DNA of 64,000 nt from Hyaloperonospora brassicae (GCA_947650285.1 CANTFL010001429.1:372001-436000), one strand, 5' to 3'; positions 35,723 to 46,734 are shown, numbered from the stretch's first letter. Numbers and translations: made by a program. Notes: generated by a model not told the origin, from the letters alone.

Positions 35723-37027
35723 GTGCCTCCTGAAAGAGTCTTTAATAATAAGAGAGTTAATTCATCTTGAGACACCTACTCGTTAGCCAACTGTGCAGTC
35801 AATTTACTGAATTGTCTAGGAATCTTGAACAAAGTCCTAAAGCTCTAAGGTCGTATGCTCATAGATTCGGGGTCTTGTAAAGGACTGCTTTGCTTACTGA
35901 GGACACAAAGCCTTTTTCTGAATAGAAGCTGTACCATCCACATACATCGAGGATTCTCGCCCAGAACTAATGAATACGGAAGATGTGCAACTTCTGTCAC
36001 GAGAAGCGTAGTTTTAGTGCAAGTTGTGCTACTTTTACAATAAGCTAAGACATCGACACGCAGAGTGACCGACGAAGCGATTAGCTTACTCAGCATTGTG
36101 GCCGAGCGCGCGCTGGCTTGATTGAAGTTCCCAAAATGTAAGTGAAGCTGTAACGAAGCTCTCTTGTATACCAATTACTTTGAACGATTTACAAGTCATT
36201 TATCCAATACGAACCCTTACTATTTCCACAAGCCTTGTATTATTAAGAATCGAACAGTGATGTTCCTGTCGAATTGTGAGGAACCATGTTATCCCTTTTA
36301 GCTAATCTCCAATTCTCATATAACCACTTGTAAATATTTAAAGGAGTTACTTCGACGTTGGTCAAGAGATTTGTATGGCGTGACTACACAACTTATCTTT
36401 TATAATATTATTTTTAAGCTATAGCGTTTATCCGCGCAATCGTATGAGTTAAGATAGGTTTGATGTATTTGCACATTGAATAATTCCTAAACTGAATTTT
36501 CGGGTTCCCAGTTTGAACCGAGTCCAACATAAGCGGTCAAATAGGTATTTATATTAAATGTTAAGATAGAGACGTTTACGGCTACATTGTCACCGCTTAA
36601 GGCAGATCACAAGCATTTCCTTCACGTAAATCAAGCACATATCAATCTAGATGTAATTTTTTGTAGGTACTTGGTTTAAGAATAGAATTCTAAAAGTGAC
36701 CGGATTTAGGCCACTATATGACACAAAGTCATCCAAAAACAAGAAACATAAATTTTTTCCCTGGTAGAACAGACAATGGGTGATAGTGCCCCAAGAACAT
36801 GCGTTAAGCTGCGCAGATTGTCTATGCACACGAAAACATATTAAGAGCTATTTTTGGTTTAGATCAATTCTACTCGGTGGACGTCAAAGAACCTGATTGG
36901 CATTAGAGCTTGAAGATACGCGCACCGAACTCTTTCACGATAAGCGGCGTGCGTTTAAAATGCATAAATAGGTAACAAGTCATAGGCTACAATTGTGTCA
37001 ACGTTGCGTTAAAATGGACAATATACA
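35723..37027. other. No gene seen
   Basis: Apart from the probable Gag remnant up to about 35.8 kb, and an unassigned 109-codon frame at 36174-35845 (minus), nothing is recognised. The block becomes AT-rich towards the TIR element. Confidence 0.4.
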
Positions 37028-37210
37028 TAGGGAATTGCTAAATTCACACCCTTATTATTTAGATTCACACCCTTACTTCAAAATCTTATATAAAAAAAGT
37101 CCCTATTCGTTTTAAGATTTGATTTCTGACAAAGGTATTGATCGATAATCTAGGCCATTAATTGTTAAGTTTTACGTAAGAAATACACAAGATACTACTC
37201 ACGCCTGTAT

Positions 37211-37636
37211 CTATTCACACATGTCAGTATCGATAAACACGTTCCGGCAACGATAGGGCGCGTGGCTCGAGGCGCAAATATCGGTCATGCGCGCGCAAAA
37301 TGCCAAACAAGACGAGCAAATAAGGCACACGACAAGCATCCGACGCCACCGTGCCGTCTGAAGTAACAAATGCGCTGGACTGGGAGTCGATCTTAGCTTT
37401 GCGATTTTTTTGCACGTGTTTAGATGGCCTCTGTCCATGCGCGCAGTGATCCAAATTCTGGATGACACGAGACGAAACCAGTTGTGGAACGTAATCAGAA
37501 GAAGAAACGAGAACGCACAGCAGCACTTGTGACAGTGCGTAGCAATCGAAGTGGGAACACGCAAAATGTGCGTGACAGGTTCAATGCCAAAGTGGTCGCA
37601 CAAGCATTGCGCTGTAACGGACCGATCGACGTCCAC
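37211..37636 (-). pseudogene. Unidentified frame within the TIR element
   Basis: Open frame of about 141 codons, Cys/His/Arg/Leu-rich, GC-richer than the flanks. A plus-strand frame (37484-37738) overlaps it. Neither was recognised. By location it should be the 3' part of the TIR element's gene if that gene runs on the minus strand. Confidence 0.25.
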
Positions 37637-38703
37637 AGCATTCTATTAACACAATACAAAGCTCACTGCAACGTCAACTGCTTCAATTGCGGCAGCACTG
37701 CAGCGACTGAACCGTTTGTGGTCAGTTCACACAGGTGAAGATGGACGGAAATGGCCATCGAATGCGATCGCTGTGTCTGCAGGTAGTAGAGACTCTCGTA
37801 CAGATCAATTACTATGTAGTGTATACAATACACATGGCAGCACATGCACTGCGTATGTTGACAGCTACGTGGTGTAGTCATTGAGAGAGAGAGACACTTT
37901 GTATGACGACATCTCAGCTCAGATGTTTTGGGTACGAGTGCAACAAACGCATGCAGCGACTGACGATCCGGTCAAGTGCATGCTGACCACCTTGAGGAGA
38001 AACTGGTACCTGCATTCCAGCTAATTAGTTGTCAATTTGCAGCATGTGAACAAGTAAGCGACAGTGTCAGTTCGTGTGTATGTACGTTCGACGTCATCTA
38101 CTTTCTGCGAGATACTGACTCGACCTCAAGATCAGATTTCTGCACGTGCTACAGCACTTGTGTATCCATGTAGATAAGGTCTTGGACCGGAGGCGGTGTT
38201 CTACACGAAGGAGCGCCTTGCAATCTCAACTTGACGGTTCGATGACCTCGTGAGCCTTATCTTTGTAGCAGCAAAGAATGTAGCAAAACACTCACTGACA
38301 CACCTTACCGAGCAGCTCATACGCGCTTATCTCCACATAGCCAAAGTCACTTGCTGTACTTGTGCCGCCGAAATGAACGCCTCATGAGGAACATACGAGT
38401 AGCACGGACAATAGAGAGCCAGCGAGGAATGCAGTTGTGATCAACTGTCCTCGAATGAATCTTTGTATCGTGACGTTTACGCTTGACGAGGTTATGTTCC
38501 AAGTCACGAAGTACCCAGTGTCGATCGATCATACAGAGACAAGGACACAAAGCTGACCGTGCATATCAAAGCAAAGTTCGAAATGTCAACAACGTATAGT
38601 ACTTCGCGTCATATCAAAAAGCGTACCGGGTACGATGGTATTGATCTACTGTATACATGAACGACATTTCCTACTTCCGTATCCACGTTGTGGTGGCAGT
38701 GGT
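37637..38703. other. Interior of the TIR element
   Basis: Contains a minus-strand 67-codon frame (38550-38347; basic, Arg/His-rich: RHWVLRDLEHNLVKRKRHD) with no identified domain, and no other supported gene. Confidence 0.3.
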
Positions 38704-38836
38704 TGTAACGGAGCACTGTTGACTACGAACTGGTTGACCAGTACGTAGTATACTTCCACTGACGACAGTGGTCGACAGTACCCTGCTAGGTGTTATAGGA
38801 ACACAGAGGAAGAAAAGGAGACTAAGTAGTCAGACT

Positions 38837-38841
38837 AGTCT
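38837..38841. repeat. Target-site duplication AGTCT (left)
   Basis: Five bases immediately before the 5' LTR. The same five bases (46427-46431) directly follow the 3' LTR. Confidence 0.85.
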
Positions 38842-39314
38842 TGTAACGAAATTACACGTCGGCTGGTAGTCGACGATAGGTGTGGTGCACACAAGAGAGG
38901 GGGTACCCTATAAAGTTATTTTAGAGCACAGTGAGTGTATCAATTGTTGAAGACTGATGTCTGTCATCAATTGGTTGCGATATCTTTTAAGAGGTTATTC
39001 AGGGCGGGTTAAATACGTTGTTCTAAGGTGTTCTTTTAGGTTTTTCAAAGAAATAAAAATTCAGTTCCCATTTTGATCAACATAAGACACGTGCCTTGCG
39101 AGGCGTCTTGATCGGAAGAGCTAGCAACGCCTGTAAAGGTAGCCACCCTTGAGCACTCTGTGCTGTGATTCTCTGGAATCGTTTGGTCCCCCTGGAACAT
39201 TGACCGTAAGCTCTCTGAGCTTGTTGACTCTCTAAGTCGGGTTCGTAACACCAAAGTTGCTCGTAAGAGCGTTAAGTCTTCCTCTGACTTAAGGAGCTGT
39301 GTAGCTCCGCTACA
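38842..39314 (+). repeat. 5' LTR of the chromovirus
   Basis: 473 bp, TGTAACG at the start and GCTACA at the end. Aligns over its full length with 45954-46426. Confidence 0.95.
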
Positions 39315-39316
39315 CT

Positions 39317-39328
39317 TGGTAGCACGCG
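39317..39328 (+). promoter_or_regulatory. Primer binding site candidate
   Basis: TGGTAGCACGCG lies two bases after the 5' LTR, where the 3' end of a tRNA (complement ...CGCGTGCTACCA) should anneal to prime minus-strand synthesis. The tRNA was not identified. Confidence 0.55.
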
Positions 39329-39373
39329 TAGTCAGTCTACGCCCGAGTCGGTAACGACTGATCCTCTGTGAGG

Positions 39374-40400
39374 ATGGAGCAATTTACACCCCTCTCTGAG
39401 GCCCAAAAGGTCGCGTTTGATAAGCTGACCGCGGCCGTACGCCCTGAGTACGTGGAGTTTCTCGCTGCACAAGGTCTCGATGTGCTCAACGCACGAGTCG
39501 AGACCTTCATGCAGGATGAAACGGCCCTGTTGGGCCAGGTTCAAAACCAAGTAGCGTCGGCTACGCCGACACGCTATGTGGATATGCCGCCAGAAGAGGC
39601 TAAGCCTCGTCCCCTTCGGGTGGACGTTAAATGTTACTCCGGGAAGGAGGGGGAAAAATTACCCTCTGGATCCGTGAGATTGAGATGGTCATGGACTCTG
39701 GTCTCATCTCACTTGAGAACCAGCGGGTTTCGTTGGCTATCTCTAAGCACGATATAAGAGCGAGAGAGTGGGCTTTGACGTGTGGCACGTCGGTCAACTT
39801 GGCGTTTCTCACGTGGGATTCGCTCAAGTTGGACCTTTTGCGAGTTTTCTCGCCTCCTAACCAGGCCTATCGCGTGTTCTCACGCTTCTTGTCTACCCGT
39901 CAGGGTAAGCATGAGTTACCGGACTATGTTCAAGAGTTGAGAACTCTGATAGCTGCTATGCAGTCTGACCCTCTCCCTGAGACAGTCCATGTGACTGTCT
40001 TCATGGAAGGTCTTCGCAATGGCGTTGCCAGGACCGAGGTGTTTCGGGTCCATTCCTCTACTTTTGAGGAAGCTGTTAGCATCGCTCAAAATGCTGAGCA
40101 CAACTTCAAGTCGACCAGACTTGGTTGGAATGGGTACAACCCAAGCTTTGCAAGGGCAACCCCTGCGAGCACCTTGGCTTACTGTAAGTCAAGACCGATG
40201 CATCGCAGCCATGCTGAAGACGAAAGTGAAGCGGAGATTTATGTTGCAGAGCAACGACAGGAAGTGAGACGCTGTTATATGTATGGAAGCACTAAACACT
40301 TGCGTCCCACTTGTACTTTGCGTAAGCAACAACCGACTCCTATGGGCGAAACCCTAGCCTCAACCAGAAACCTGGTATGGCACGGGGAAAAGTCTACACC
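39374..40400 (+). pseudogene. Chromovirus gag
   Basis: ATG at 39374 (MEQFTPLSEAQKVAFDKL). The capsid-like block continues in the -1 frame from about 39655 with LWIREIEMVMDSGLI, TWDSLKLDLLRVF and FLSTRQGKHELPDYVQELR. The frame change is at a run of five G then five A. A zinc knuckle reads CYMYGSTKHLRPTC: the second Cys of CX2CX4HX4C is Tyr. Role: particle formation and RNA binding. The shift may be a lesion or, less likely, a programmed -1 event; I see no classic slippery heptamer in the right register. Confidence 0.85.
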
Positions 40401-42372
40401 CAGTAGAAGCGGGGTGCCCTACTGGGGTAGAATTGAGTTCTGTTACTTCTCTACGAGGTCGAGTGAAACAGGGTTTAGTCCCACTGAGCTATGTGCCCAC
40501 CAGCACAGAGCATGGATACAAGCCTGGCTTGTTAGTCGCCGAGGCGATAGTTAAAGGTTTTGAAAAGCATTGGTCGATCCTTTTCGACTCCGGAGCATCA
40601 TGCAATCATGCTCGAAGTCGTTCCCTTGAGGGAAGTTAGCGATTAGCTGATGCCTTCAGGCGCGTAAAGGTGATTCGACTAGCGTTCGTTTAGCGACTGG
40701 TAGCCGCGTCACGTTGCCTAAAGTTTTGTTGAACTTAGGTGTGAAGTTTTTGGACTTTGACAACATTGAACGCTGCCTTGCCCTCGGTCTGGATTCGAGA
40801 TATGATATCATCCTAGGTATGGCCTGGCTTGAACGCCATGAGCTTTGGATTGATTGGAAGTCGAAGACCTTAGGCGCAACGCGCAATGCTTCTAGCAAAT
40901 CTTTGAAGATTCATGAACCCACCTTTTCTAGGCAACAAAATCACTATTGGCGCAATATATTGACGGATGATGTCAATGTACTGGACAATGGTATGTCAGA
41001 GGTAATTAAATCCAATGCCAATGATATCAATATTGATCGGAGCTCTTTCACCGTATGTGAAGGCAGTTATACTCCGTTGAGTGATACTCGTTGTGATACT
41101 GAGTCACTGCATGCTGCAGGCATGGTTGGCCTAGATACGAGAAATCAAGACTGTAATTCCTCTGATGTGAGTGGGGTGGCACGAGAAATTCGACCGAGTG
41201 AGGTCGGCCGAGGTGGCACCTCACTGAATGTCGGTAATGACATTGATGGCGAGAAGCCAGAGTATTCAGGGCCAGGACCGGATGCTGTACGTAAAGTGGT
41301 ACGTGTAAATTCACTGGGTGAAGTGTTTGAGTTACGTAATACTTCGCCAGATGTCGTTCAAGACATGAGTTTTCGTCTAGAGCGTGCTAAGACAAATAGC
41401 AACCACCAAGACCCGAATGTCCCGACCTCTAGGAGGCGTACGGTTTCTGTGAGGAAACAATCTCAGCGTAGGGTGGCAACTGTGAAGTGCCCAACGTCTA
41501 AGAAGTCACGAAGCGATAATAGTAAGAATACACTACATACACTTTTCAATGGGTTGACTGGCCATGTTGATGGATATATTAGTCTTGAGACTCTTCCATC
41601 TTTGGATACTCTCTTTGACCTAGACGAAATGTCTGACGGCGAATTTAGCCAAGCCTTACAGGCAGGAGAATTATCCGAGTCAGTGGTCATTCGTCCAGAA
41701 ATTGAGTTAAACTCATCCTCGTTATTGGATGAGTCTGTCCTTGAGGACACAAAGGCGGCATTGGATGCCCGTAGTGGATCTTTGATCCTTAAGGATCCTA
41801 TTGATCCGTTTTATCCTTTGGTAAAGGAGTTTCAGGACGTGGTGTGTCACAACCCACCGTCCGTCTTACCTCCCGATAGACGTGTACGTCATGAAATTGA
41901 CTTGGTTCCTGGAACTAAATACTGCGTAACACGGCAGTGGCCTTTACCGAAGGAACAGTGTGACGTCATTGACGACTCCTTTCGTGCAAAGCACGCAGCG
42001 GGCATGGTTCGTGAGAGCAAATCTCCTCATTCCACGCCTACATTTTGTGCTCGAAAGCCCAATGGAAAGTGGCGCATTGTTCATGCTTACAATAAGCCTA
42101 ATGCTGCCCCGACCCCGGCTCAGACATTAATCCCTCGGAAAGATGTTCTTCAGAACAATATGGTGGGATGTACAATGTACAGTGCACTCGATTTAGTCGA
42201 TGGTTATTACCAATTACTCATGCGTGAGAAAGATATCCCGCTAACAGCGGTTATTACCCCGAGAGGTATGCTGTGGGAGTGGCTAGTTATGCCACATGGC
42301 TTGTCAAACGCGCTAGCTACGTTCAATCGTCTTGTGACGCAACTGTTTCGGCCTAACCGAGGTTATGCATAG
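40401..42372 (+). pseudogene. Chromovirus protease and reverse transcriptase (5' part)
   Basis: Protease: LFDSGASCNH, with the catalytic DSG at 40586-40594, then, after a frame break, LALGLDSRYDIILGMAWLER. A long Ser/Asp/Glu-rich linker follows (residues about 60-330 of the 40714-42372 frame). RT: RQWPLPKEQCDVIDDSF, HSTPTFCARKPNGKWRIVHA, YSALDLVDGYYQLLM and LVMPHGLSNALATFNRLV. A TAG at 42370-42372 stops the frame three bases before TYFDD. The Pro of the usual NAPATF is Leu (NALATF). Confidence 0.9.
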
Positions 42373-43146
42373 ACCTACTTTGATGACATCTTTGTCCATA
42401 GTCGTGCTATGAACGGCCAGCCTGGTGTGGATAATCACATCGACCATTTACGAGCTGTGCTCGAGTGCATGCGCACAAAAAAGTTGTATGCTAACGCCTC
42501 TAAGTGCATGTTTGGTGCACAAGAGATTCCCTTTTTAGGGTGCTTTATTGTCAATCGTGGTCTAAGAGCGGATCCCGCTAAGATAAAAGCCATAGTCGAT
42601 TGGCCGGTTCCTAAGAACCAGAAGGACTTACGTAAGTGGCTTGGTCTTGTCAATTACTTACACAAGTATAGTGCAAACGATGCGGACATGGCTCGACCAT
42701 TATCCAATCTCCTTAAAAAGGATGTGGAATGGTGTTGGACGAACACCGAGCAGGATGACGTTGCGGCTGTTAAGGAGAGTCTTCTTTATGCGCCAATCTT
42801 GGCTTTGCCCGATCCTGATCGGCCTTTCAGTGTCGTCTGTGACGCATCCAACTTTGCCATCGGCAGTGATCTGTTACAGACAGATAATGATGGACGGGAA
42901 CGCGCCATTGCGTTTGAGTCCCGGCAGCTGAAGGCTGCAGAAAAGAACTATTTTGTTCATGACAAAGAGCTACTTGCAATGAAGTATGCTTTAGTTAAAT
43001 TCAGAGTTCATCTGCTTGGCTCTAAGCCTTTTCTGATCTTTACAGATCATGCGTCATTACGCACTGCGACCCAGTCGTCTCATCTCTCTCAGCGAATGGC
43101 TCGTTGGCTCTCATTCTTTGCGGAATATAACTTCGAGGTGAAGTAG
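42373..43146 (+). pseudogene. Chromovirus RT (3' part) and RNase H
   Basis: In frame with the upstream piece after the TAG: TYFDDIFVHSRAM (catalytic YFDD), FLGCFIVNRGL, DWPVPKNQKDLRKWLGL, then RNase H with FSVVCDASNFAIGSDLLQ, AIAFESRQLKAAEKNY, HDKELLAMKYAL and FTDHASLRTATQ (Asp, Glu and Asp visible). A second TAG at 43144-43146 replaces what should be an aromatic residue in the EVKxKPSKQNALADALSR tether. Confidence 0.92.
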
Positions 43147-44040
43147 AAGCCAAGCAAACAGAATGCTTTGGCTGATGCGTTGTCACGCAGGCCTGACTAT
43201 GAGCTTGCTCATGTTACGACTCTGTCATCATCGGTCACAGACCTCATTCGTTCGGCATATGCCAAAGATGAACACTGTGTAGCTTTGCTACGTGCTCTGA
43301 AGAGCGAGGATTTAAACAACTCATACATTAAATTGTCGGCACGTTTGCGTGCAAAGCTACATCGATATACCATCGATCAAGGCCTAATGTGCTATAGCAC
43401 GGACGTGGAGGATACTCCCCGCATCGTTGTTCCTCATGATGAGGAATTGAAGTATCGCATCCTCTATGAGGCACATGATACTGCGTTGAGTGGTCATCTC
43501 GGTCGTGAAAAGACCTACGGCTCTGTGAGCCAATTCTATTGGTGGCCCAAACTATACAAATGGGTGAGCACCTATGTACGTACGTGTGAAACGTGCCAAC
43601 GGGTGAAACCCTCACCACATGCGGCAGCGCCGCTGGCTAGTTTGACTATACCCAAAGGGTGTTGGGAGTCCATCAGTATGGAATTCCTGTTCGGTTTACC
43701 GACGGATTCGTATGGAAATACGGGTATTGTGGTCTTTGTTGACCGTTTGAGCAAGATGGCTCATTTAGCGGCGGTGCCAGACACCATTGATGGTGAAGGT
43801 ACAGCTACGCTGTTTATCGATCGAATGTTTCGACAACACGGCTTGCCTGTGGCAATTGTATCTGACCGAGACCCTCGCTTCACTGGGAAGTTTTGGAATT
43901 CCATCTTCAAGGTGCTCGGCACACGTTTGGACATGACCACGGCGGATCATCCGCAGACCGATGGTCAAACCGAGCGAGTCAATCGCGATATCTGTGAAAT
44001 CTTGTGCAGTGTTTGCGCTGAAACGCCTTAGCGTTGAAGT
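43147..44040 (+). pseudogene. Chromovirus integrase
   Basis: NALADALSRRPDYEL leads to the HHCC zinc finger (HDTALSGHLGREKTY .. CETCQRVK) and the core with ISMEFLFGLP, IVSDRDPRFTGKFW and DHPQTDGQTERVNRDI. The first catalytic position is Glu (GAA) where Asp is expected in xMDFxxGLP, so activity is doubtful. The frame ends at TAG 44029-44031, after SVCAETP. Confidence 0.92.
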
Positions 44041-45026
44041 TCGATGCTCCCTGTCGTTGAGTTTGCGTTAAAAAAACGCTGTTCACGCCTCTACAGGCTT
44101 TACTCCGTTCGACGTGAACGGACTCACACACCCTCGCGTGCCGTTAACGCTACCACGGCGTGGTTCAGGGCTTGGTGGGGGAGAGATGGCCGATCGGCTT
44201 GCTGGTGTCAGCCCTGCTACTGTTCAGAAACAGGTAAGCGAGTTTCTCGCAACGCGCTATAATGTGTTACGACACGTACGTGATGCACTGGCTGATAGCC
44301 AAGGCAAGCAGAAGGAACAAACTGATGCTAAAGGAAGAGGATGTATTGAACGTTATGAGATCGGAGACCAAGTTCTACTCAATGCTAAAAACCTTCCTAC
44401 AGATGTAGTGTCTGCCGTCTTCAAGACAAAGTTGCGTCAGCGCTTCATTGGGCCATTCACGGTCATTTCTAAGAAGGGATTGGCGTATACGCTCAACCTC
44501 CCGCGCAAACTGCGCACGCACCCAGTGTTCTACGTCGGCTTACTAAAGCCGTATCGGGATCCGTCCCATTTGAACTCGGAGGCGCTTGCGCCGGGTAAAA
44601 GGGCCTTGCCGTCGGCTGTTGCATCCAAACCAGGAGGTCAAGCTGACCATTTACACGGGCTAAGGCCAACTCCAATGCTTGAACACGGGCTTGCATCGCG
44701 TCGAGCGCACTCTGGGTCTTACCCAATGTCTCTTGGGGACCACTCAGCTCACGGAGCACCTTCTCATACTCCTCCTTCGGTACCCCGACCACCACCGACG
44801 ATGGTCGATGAGCAAGGGAATCACCAGTTCCATGTGGAGCGACTCCTTCAGTGACGTCGTCGTCGTGGCCAATACCAGTATCTGGTGAAGTGGCTAGGGT
44901 ACCCGGAGTTGGAGAACTCGTGGGAGTATGAGATAACCCTTCGGCAGGACTGCCCATTCGCCTTGGATGTTTTTGAACATCGCGGCCAGGGTCGCCTTGC
45001 GATCGACAACGCTTCTCACCAATAGT
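44041..45026 (+). pseudogene. Chromovirus integrase C-terminus and chromodomain
   Basis: 44044-44100 (VVEFALKKRCS) and then the 44114-44854 frame continue the integrase in shifted frames: VQKQVSEFLATRYNVLRHVR, IERYEIGDQVLLNAKNL, RFIGPFTVISKKG and FYVGLLKPYRDP (the GPF/GPY module). A chromodomain follows: FHVERLLQ, a TGA at 44852-44854, then RRRRGQYQYLVKWLGYPE and NSWEYEITLRQDC, ending at TAG 45024-45026. The TGA is consistent with CGA to TGA decay. Chromodomains of this type steer integration towards histone-marked chromatin. The segment from 44493 lies antisense to the 450-codon ORF. Confidence 0.88.
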
Positions 45027-45845
45027 GTTAGGAGGTGGCGTGTTGCTCCGCACCTTAGGGTTGTGACCCGTGGCTACCATTGTAGCCGGAGCATAACGCG
45101 TACGTGTACGCAACTGGCCTCTGGCCTTGAGCTTGGCATACTCGAACCGGAGCTTCCGTTCCAGACGAACGCCAGCCACATCGGCGCTGGCTCGCAGCGT
45201 TGGAACACTGCTAAGATGCCGCTTGCGGTACACCCAACGGATGAACTCATTGTCCTCCTCCTCGGGCAGTTCGCCAGCGAACAACAAGATGGGCACGCCC
45301 TTTATCGGTCGAACCGAAACACCACGAGAAAGACTCTCAAGGTGTGCAAGGTACTGACCTTGCGTGGTAAAGGCTGGTTCGAGATACCTCTCATATAGAG
45401 CCTTGCGAAAGGCGATATCTTCTGGCGACGTAGCCTCGGGGACAATGGCCCATGTTGCAAGGCTACGGCCTTTCGTTTGACGGAGGCGTTGCTCCATGTC
45501 TGGTGTTGAGAACACGTAACCACTCCGGTTTTGAATAACCGTTTGGGTATGAGTGCGACGCAGAGAACGCTCTTCAAGCTGACGGATCAGCTCTTGTTTT
45601 TCGTCGAGCGGGTTCGTGATGATGTTCTCACCTGCATCTGTTGTATGATGCTGCTCCACTGGCGCGGTTGTATCACCACGTTCAACGAACGGATTTGGTG
45701 CTGTTAGAGGACGAGCCTCAGGTACAGCGGAGTAGGATGATATCCCGTCATCTCCATGGACACTATTATCACTACCATAGTCCACATCCTCGTCGAGGTC
45801 GAGGTAAGATGAAAGAGTCCGAGACTCGTTGGGTGGCAATGCCAT
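44493..45845 (-). CDS. Antisense accessory ORF of the chromovirus, 450 aa
   Basis: Uninterrupted from ATG 45845 (MALPPNESRTLSSYLDLDED) to the stop at 44493, on the strand opposite to gag-pol. The ATG lies about 110 bp inside the 3' LTR edge. The last ~177 residues overlap the pol C-terminus and chromodomain; the first ~273 lie in otherwise non-coding sequence. Residues 1-90 are acidic. 226-300 are basic (RKLRFEYAKLKARGQLRTRT). 300-345 are Pro/Thr/Ser-rich. 356-405 form a probable coiled coil (heptads in SALDAMQARVQALELALA). No enzyme motif, signal peptide or membrane segment. A decayed homolog lies at 14.8-15.06 kb in the same antisense placement. Function unknown; a regulator or Gag-binding factor is only a guess. 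Confidence 0.7.
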   Translation of the reverse strand: MALPPNESRTLSSYLDLDEDVDYGSDNSVHGDDGISSYSAVPEARPLTAPNPFVERGDTTAPVEQHHTTDAGENIITNPLDEKQELIRQLEERSLRRTHTQTVIQNRSGYVFSTPDMEQRLRQTKGRSLATWAIVPEATSPEDIAFRKALYERYLEPAFTTQGQYLAHLESLSRGVSVRPIKGVPILLFAGELPEEEDNEFIRWVYRKRHLSSVPTLRASADVAGVRLERKLRFEYAKLKARGQLRTRTRYAPATMVATGHNPKVRSNTPPPNTIGEKRCRSQGDPGRDVQKHPRRMGSPAEGLSHTPTSSPTPGTLATSPDTGIGHDDDVTEGVAPHGTGDSLAHRPSSVVVGVPKEEYEKVLRELSGPQETLGKTQSALDAMQARVQALELALARVNGQLDLLVWMQQPTARPFYPAQAPPSSNGTDPDTALVSRRRTLGACAVCAGG

Positions 45846-45942
45846 GGTGTTTCGTGATTAGAAACCGCGAGGTTTGGCACACACACACATCGACCTCTAC
45901 GACGAAAGAAGCCGATTGACGTTTTGTGGTAATGTCAGTCTG

Positions 45943-45953
45943 GTGCGGGAGGG
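45943..45953 (+). promoter_or_regulatory. Polypurine tract of the chromovirus
   Basis: The purine-rich GTGCGGGAGGG directly abuts the TGTAACG start of the 3' LTR, where plus-strand DNA synthesis would be primed. Confidence 0.7.
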
Positions 45954-46426
45954 TGTAACGGGGTTACACGTCGGCTGGTAGTCGACGATAGGTGTGGTGC
46001 ACACAAGAGAGGGGGTACCCTATAAAGTTATTTTAGAACACAGTGAGTGTATCAATTGTTGAAGACTGATGTCTGTCATCCATTGGTTGCGATATCTTTT
46101 AAGAGGTTATTCAGGGCAGGTTAAATACGTTGTTCTAAGGTGTTCTTTTAGGTTTTTCAAAGAAATAAAAATTCAGTTCCCATTTTGATCAACATAAGAC
46201 ACGTGACTTGCGAGGCGTCTTGATCGGAAGAGCTAGCAACGCCTGTAAAGTTAGCCGCTCTTGAGCACTCTGTGCTGTGATTCTCTGGAATCGTTTGGTC
46301 CCCCTGGAACAGGGACCGTAAGCTCTCTGAGCTTGTTGACTCTCTAAGTCGGGTTCGTAGAACCAAAGTTGCTCGTAAGAGCGTTAAGTCTTCCTCTGAC
46401 TTAAGGAGCTGTGTAGCTCCACTATA
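45954..46426 (+). repeat. 3' LTR of the chromovirus
   Basis: 473 bp, TGTAACG..ACTATA; about 16 differences from the 5' LTR. Followed by the AGTCT duplication (46427-46431). Confidence 0.95.
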
Positions 46427-46734
46427 AGTCTCTGGTAAAAGTAAATCTGTATTAGTATAATCAAGTCCTATAACTCCTTAAATCTCTGTTGTCCTGACTT
46501 AATTATACTAATATAACTATATGTATGATGACGTCTACTCATCACTCATTGCGCGCGTCGAGCAGAGATTGGTGGCTTGATATCATCACGATATCAACCA
46601 ATTAGTAGACCCTTCGGTCATCTCAACAATATCAATATGTCTTTTGATATTGTTTAAAGAATATTCGACGTAATATTATTTATTGTCAGATTGTTTTAAT
46701 GACAATCTCATGTAACGGGCTACCCCGTTACAGT

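Larger units (their letters stand above)
38842..46426 (+). mobile_element. Complete Ty3/gypsy chromovirus (7585 bp)
   Basis: Two direct LTRs of exactly 473 bp, a primer-binding-site candidate, gag, protease, RT, RNase H, integrase, a C-terminal chromodomain, a polypurine tract and a 5-bp target duplication are all present in canonical Ty3/gypsy order. An ORF of 450 codons lies on the opposite strand next to the 3' LTR. The LTRs differ at about 16 positions by eye (roughly 3%). Gag-pol has nonsense and frameshift lesions, so the copy is not autonomous. Confidence 0.95.
38704..46732 (+). mobile_element. Solo-type LTR split by the chromovirus
   Basis: A sequence starting TGTAACGGAGCACTG (38704) and ending GGCTACCCCGTTACA (46732) has complementary ends. 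It is cut by the inner element at the AGTCT duplication. Joined, it is about 440 bp, a typical LTR size. The flanks are GTGGT (38699-38703) and GTAGT (46733-46737), a 5-bp target duplication with one mismatch. No internal region of its own is present. Confidence 0.7.

Noticed and set aside
37211..37738. Tc1/mariner transposase in the TIR element
   Set aside because: The TA duplication and element size would fit, but no DDE/DDD or helix-turn-helix motif could be read in any frame.
44679..45398. Plus-strand frames opposite the 450-codon ORF
   Set aside because: Only the chromodomain frame to 45026 has family motifs; the others are shadows of the antisense ORF.
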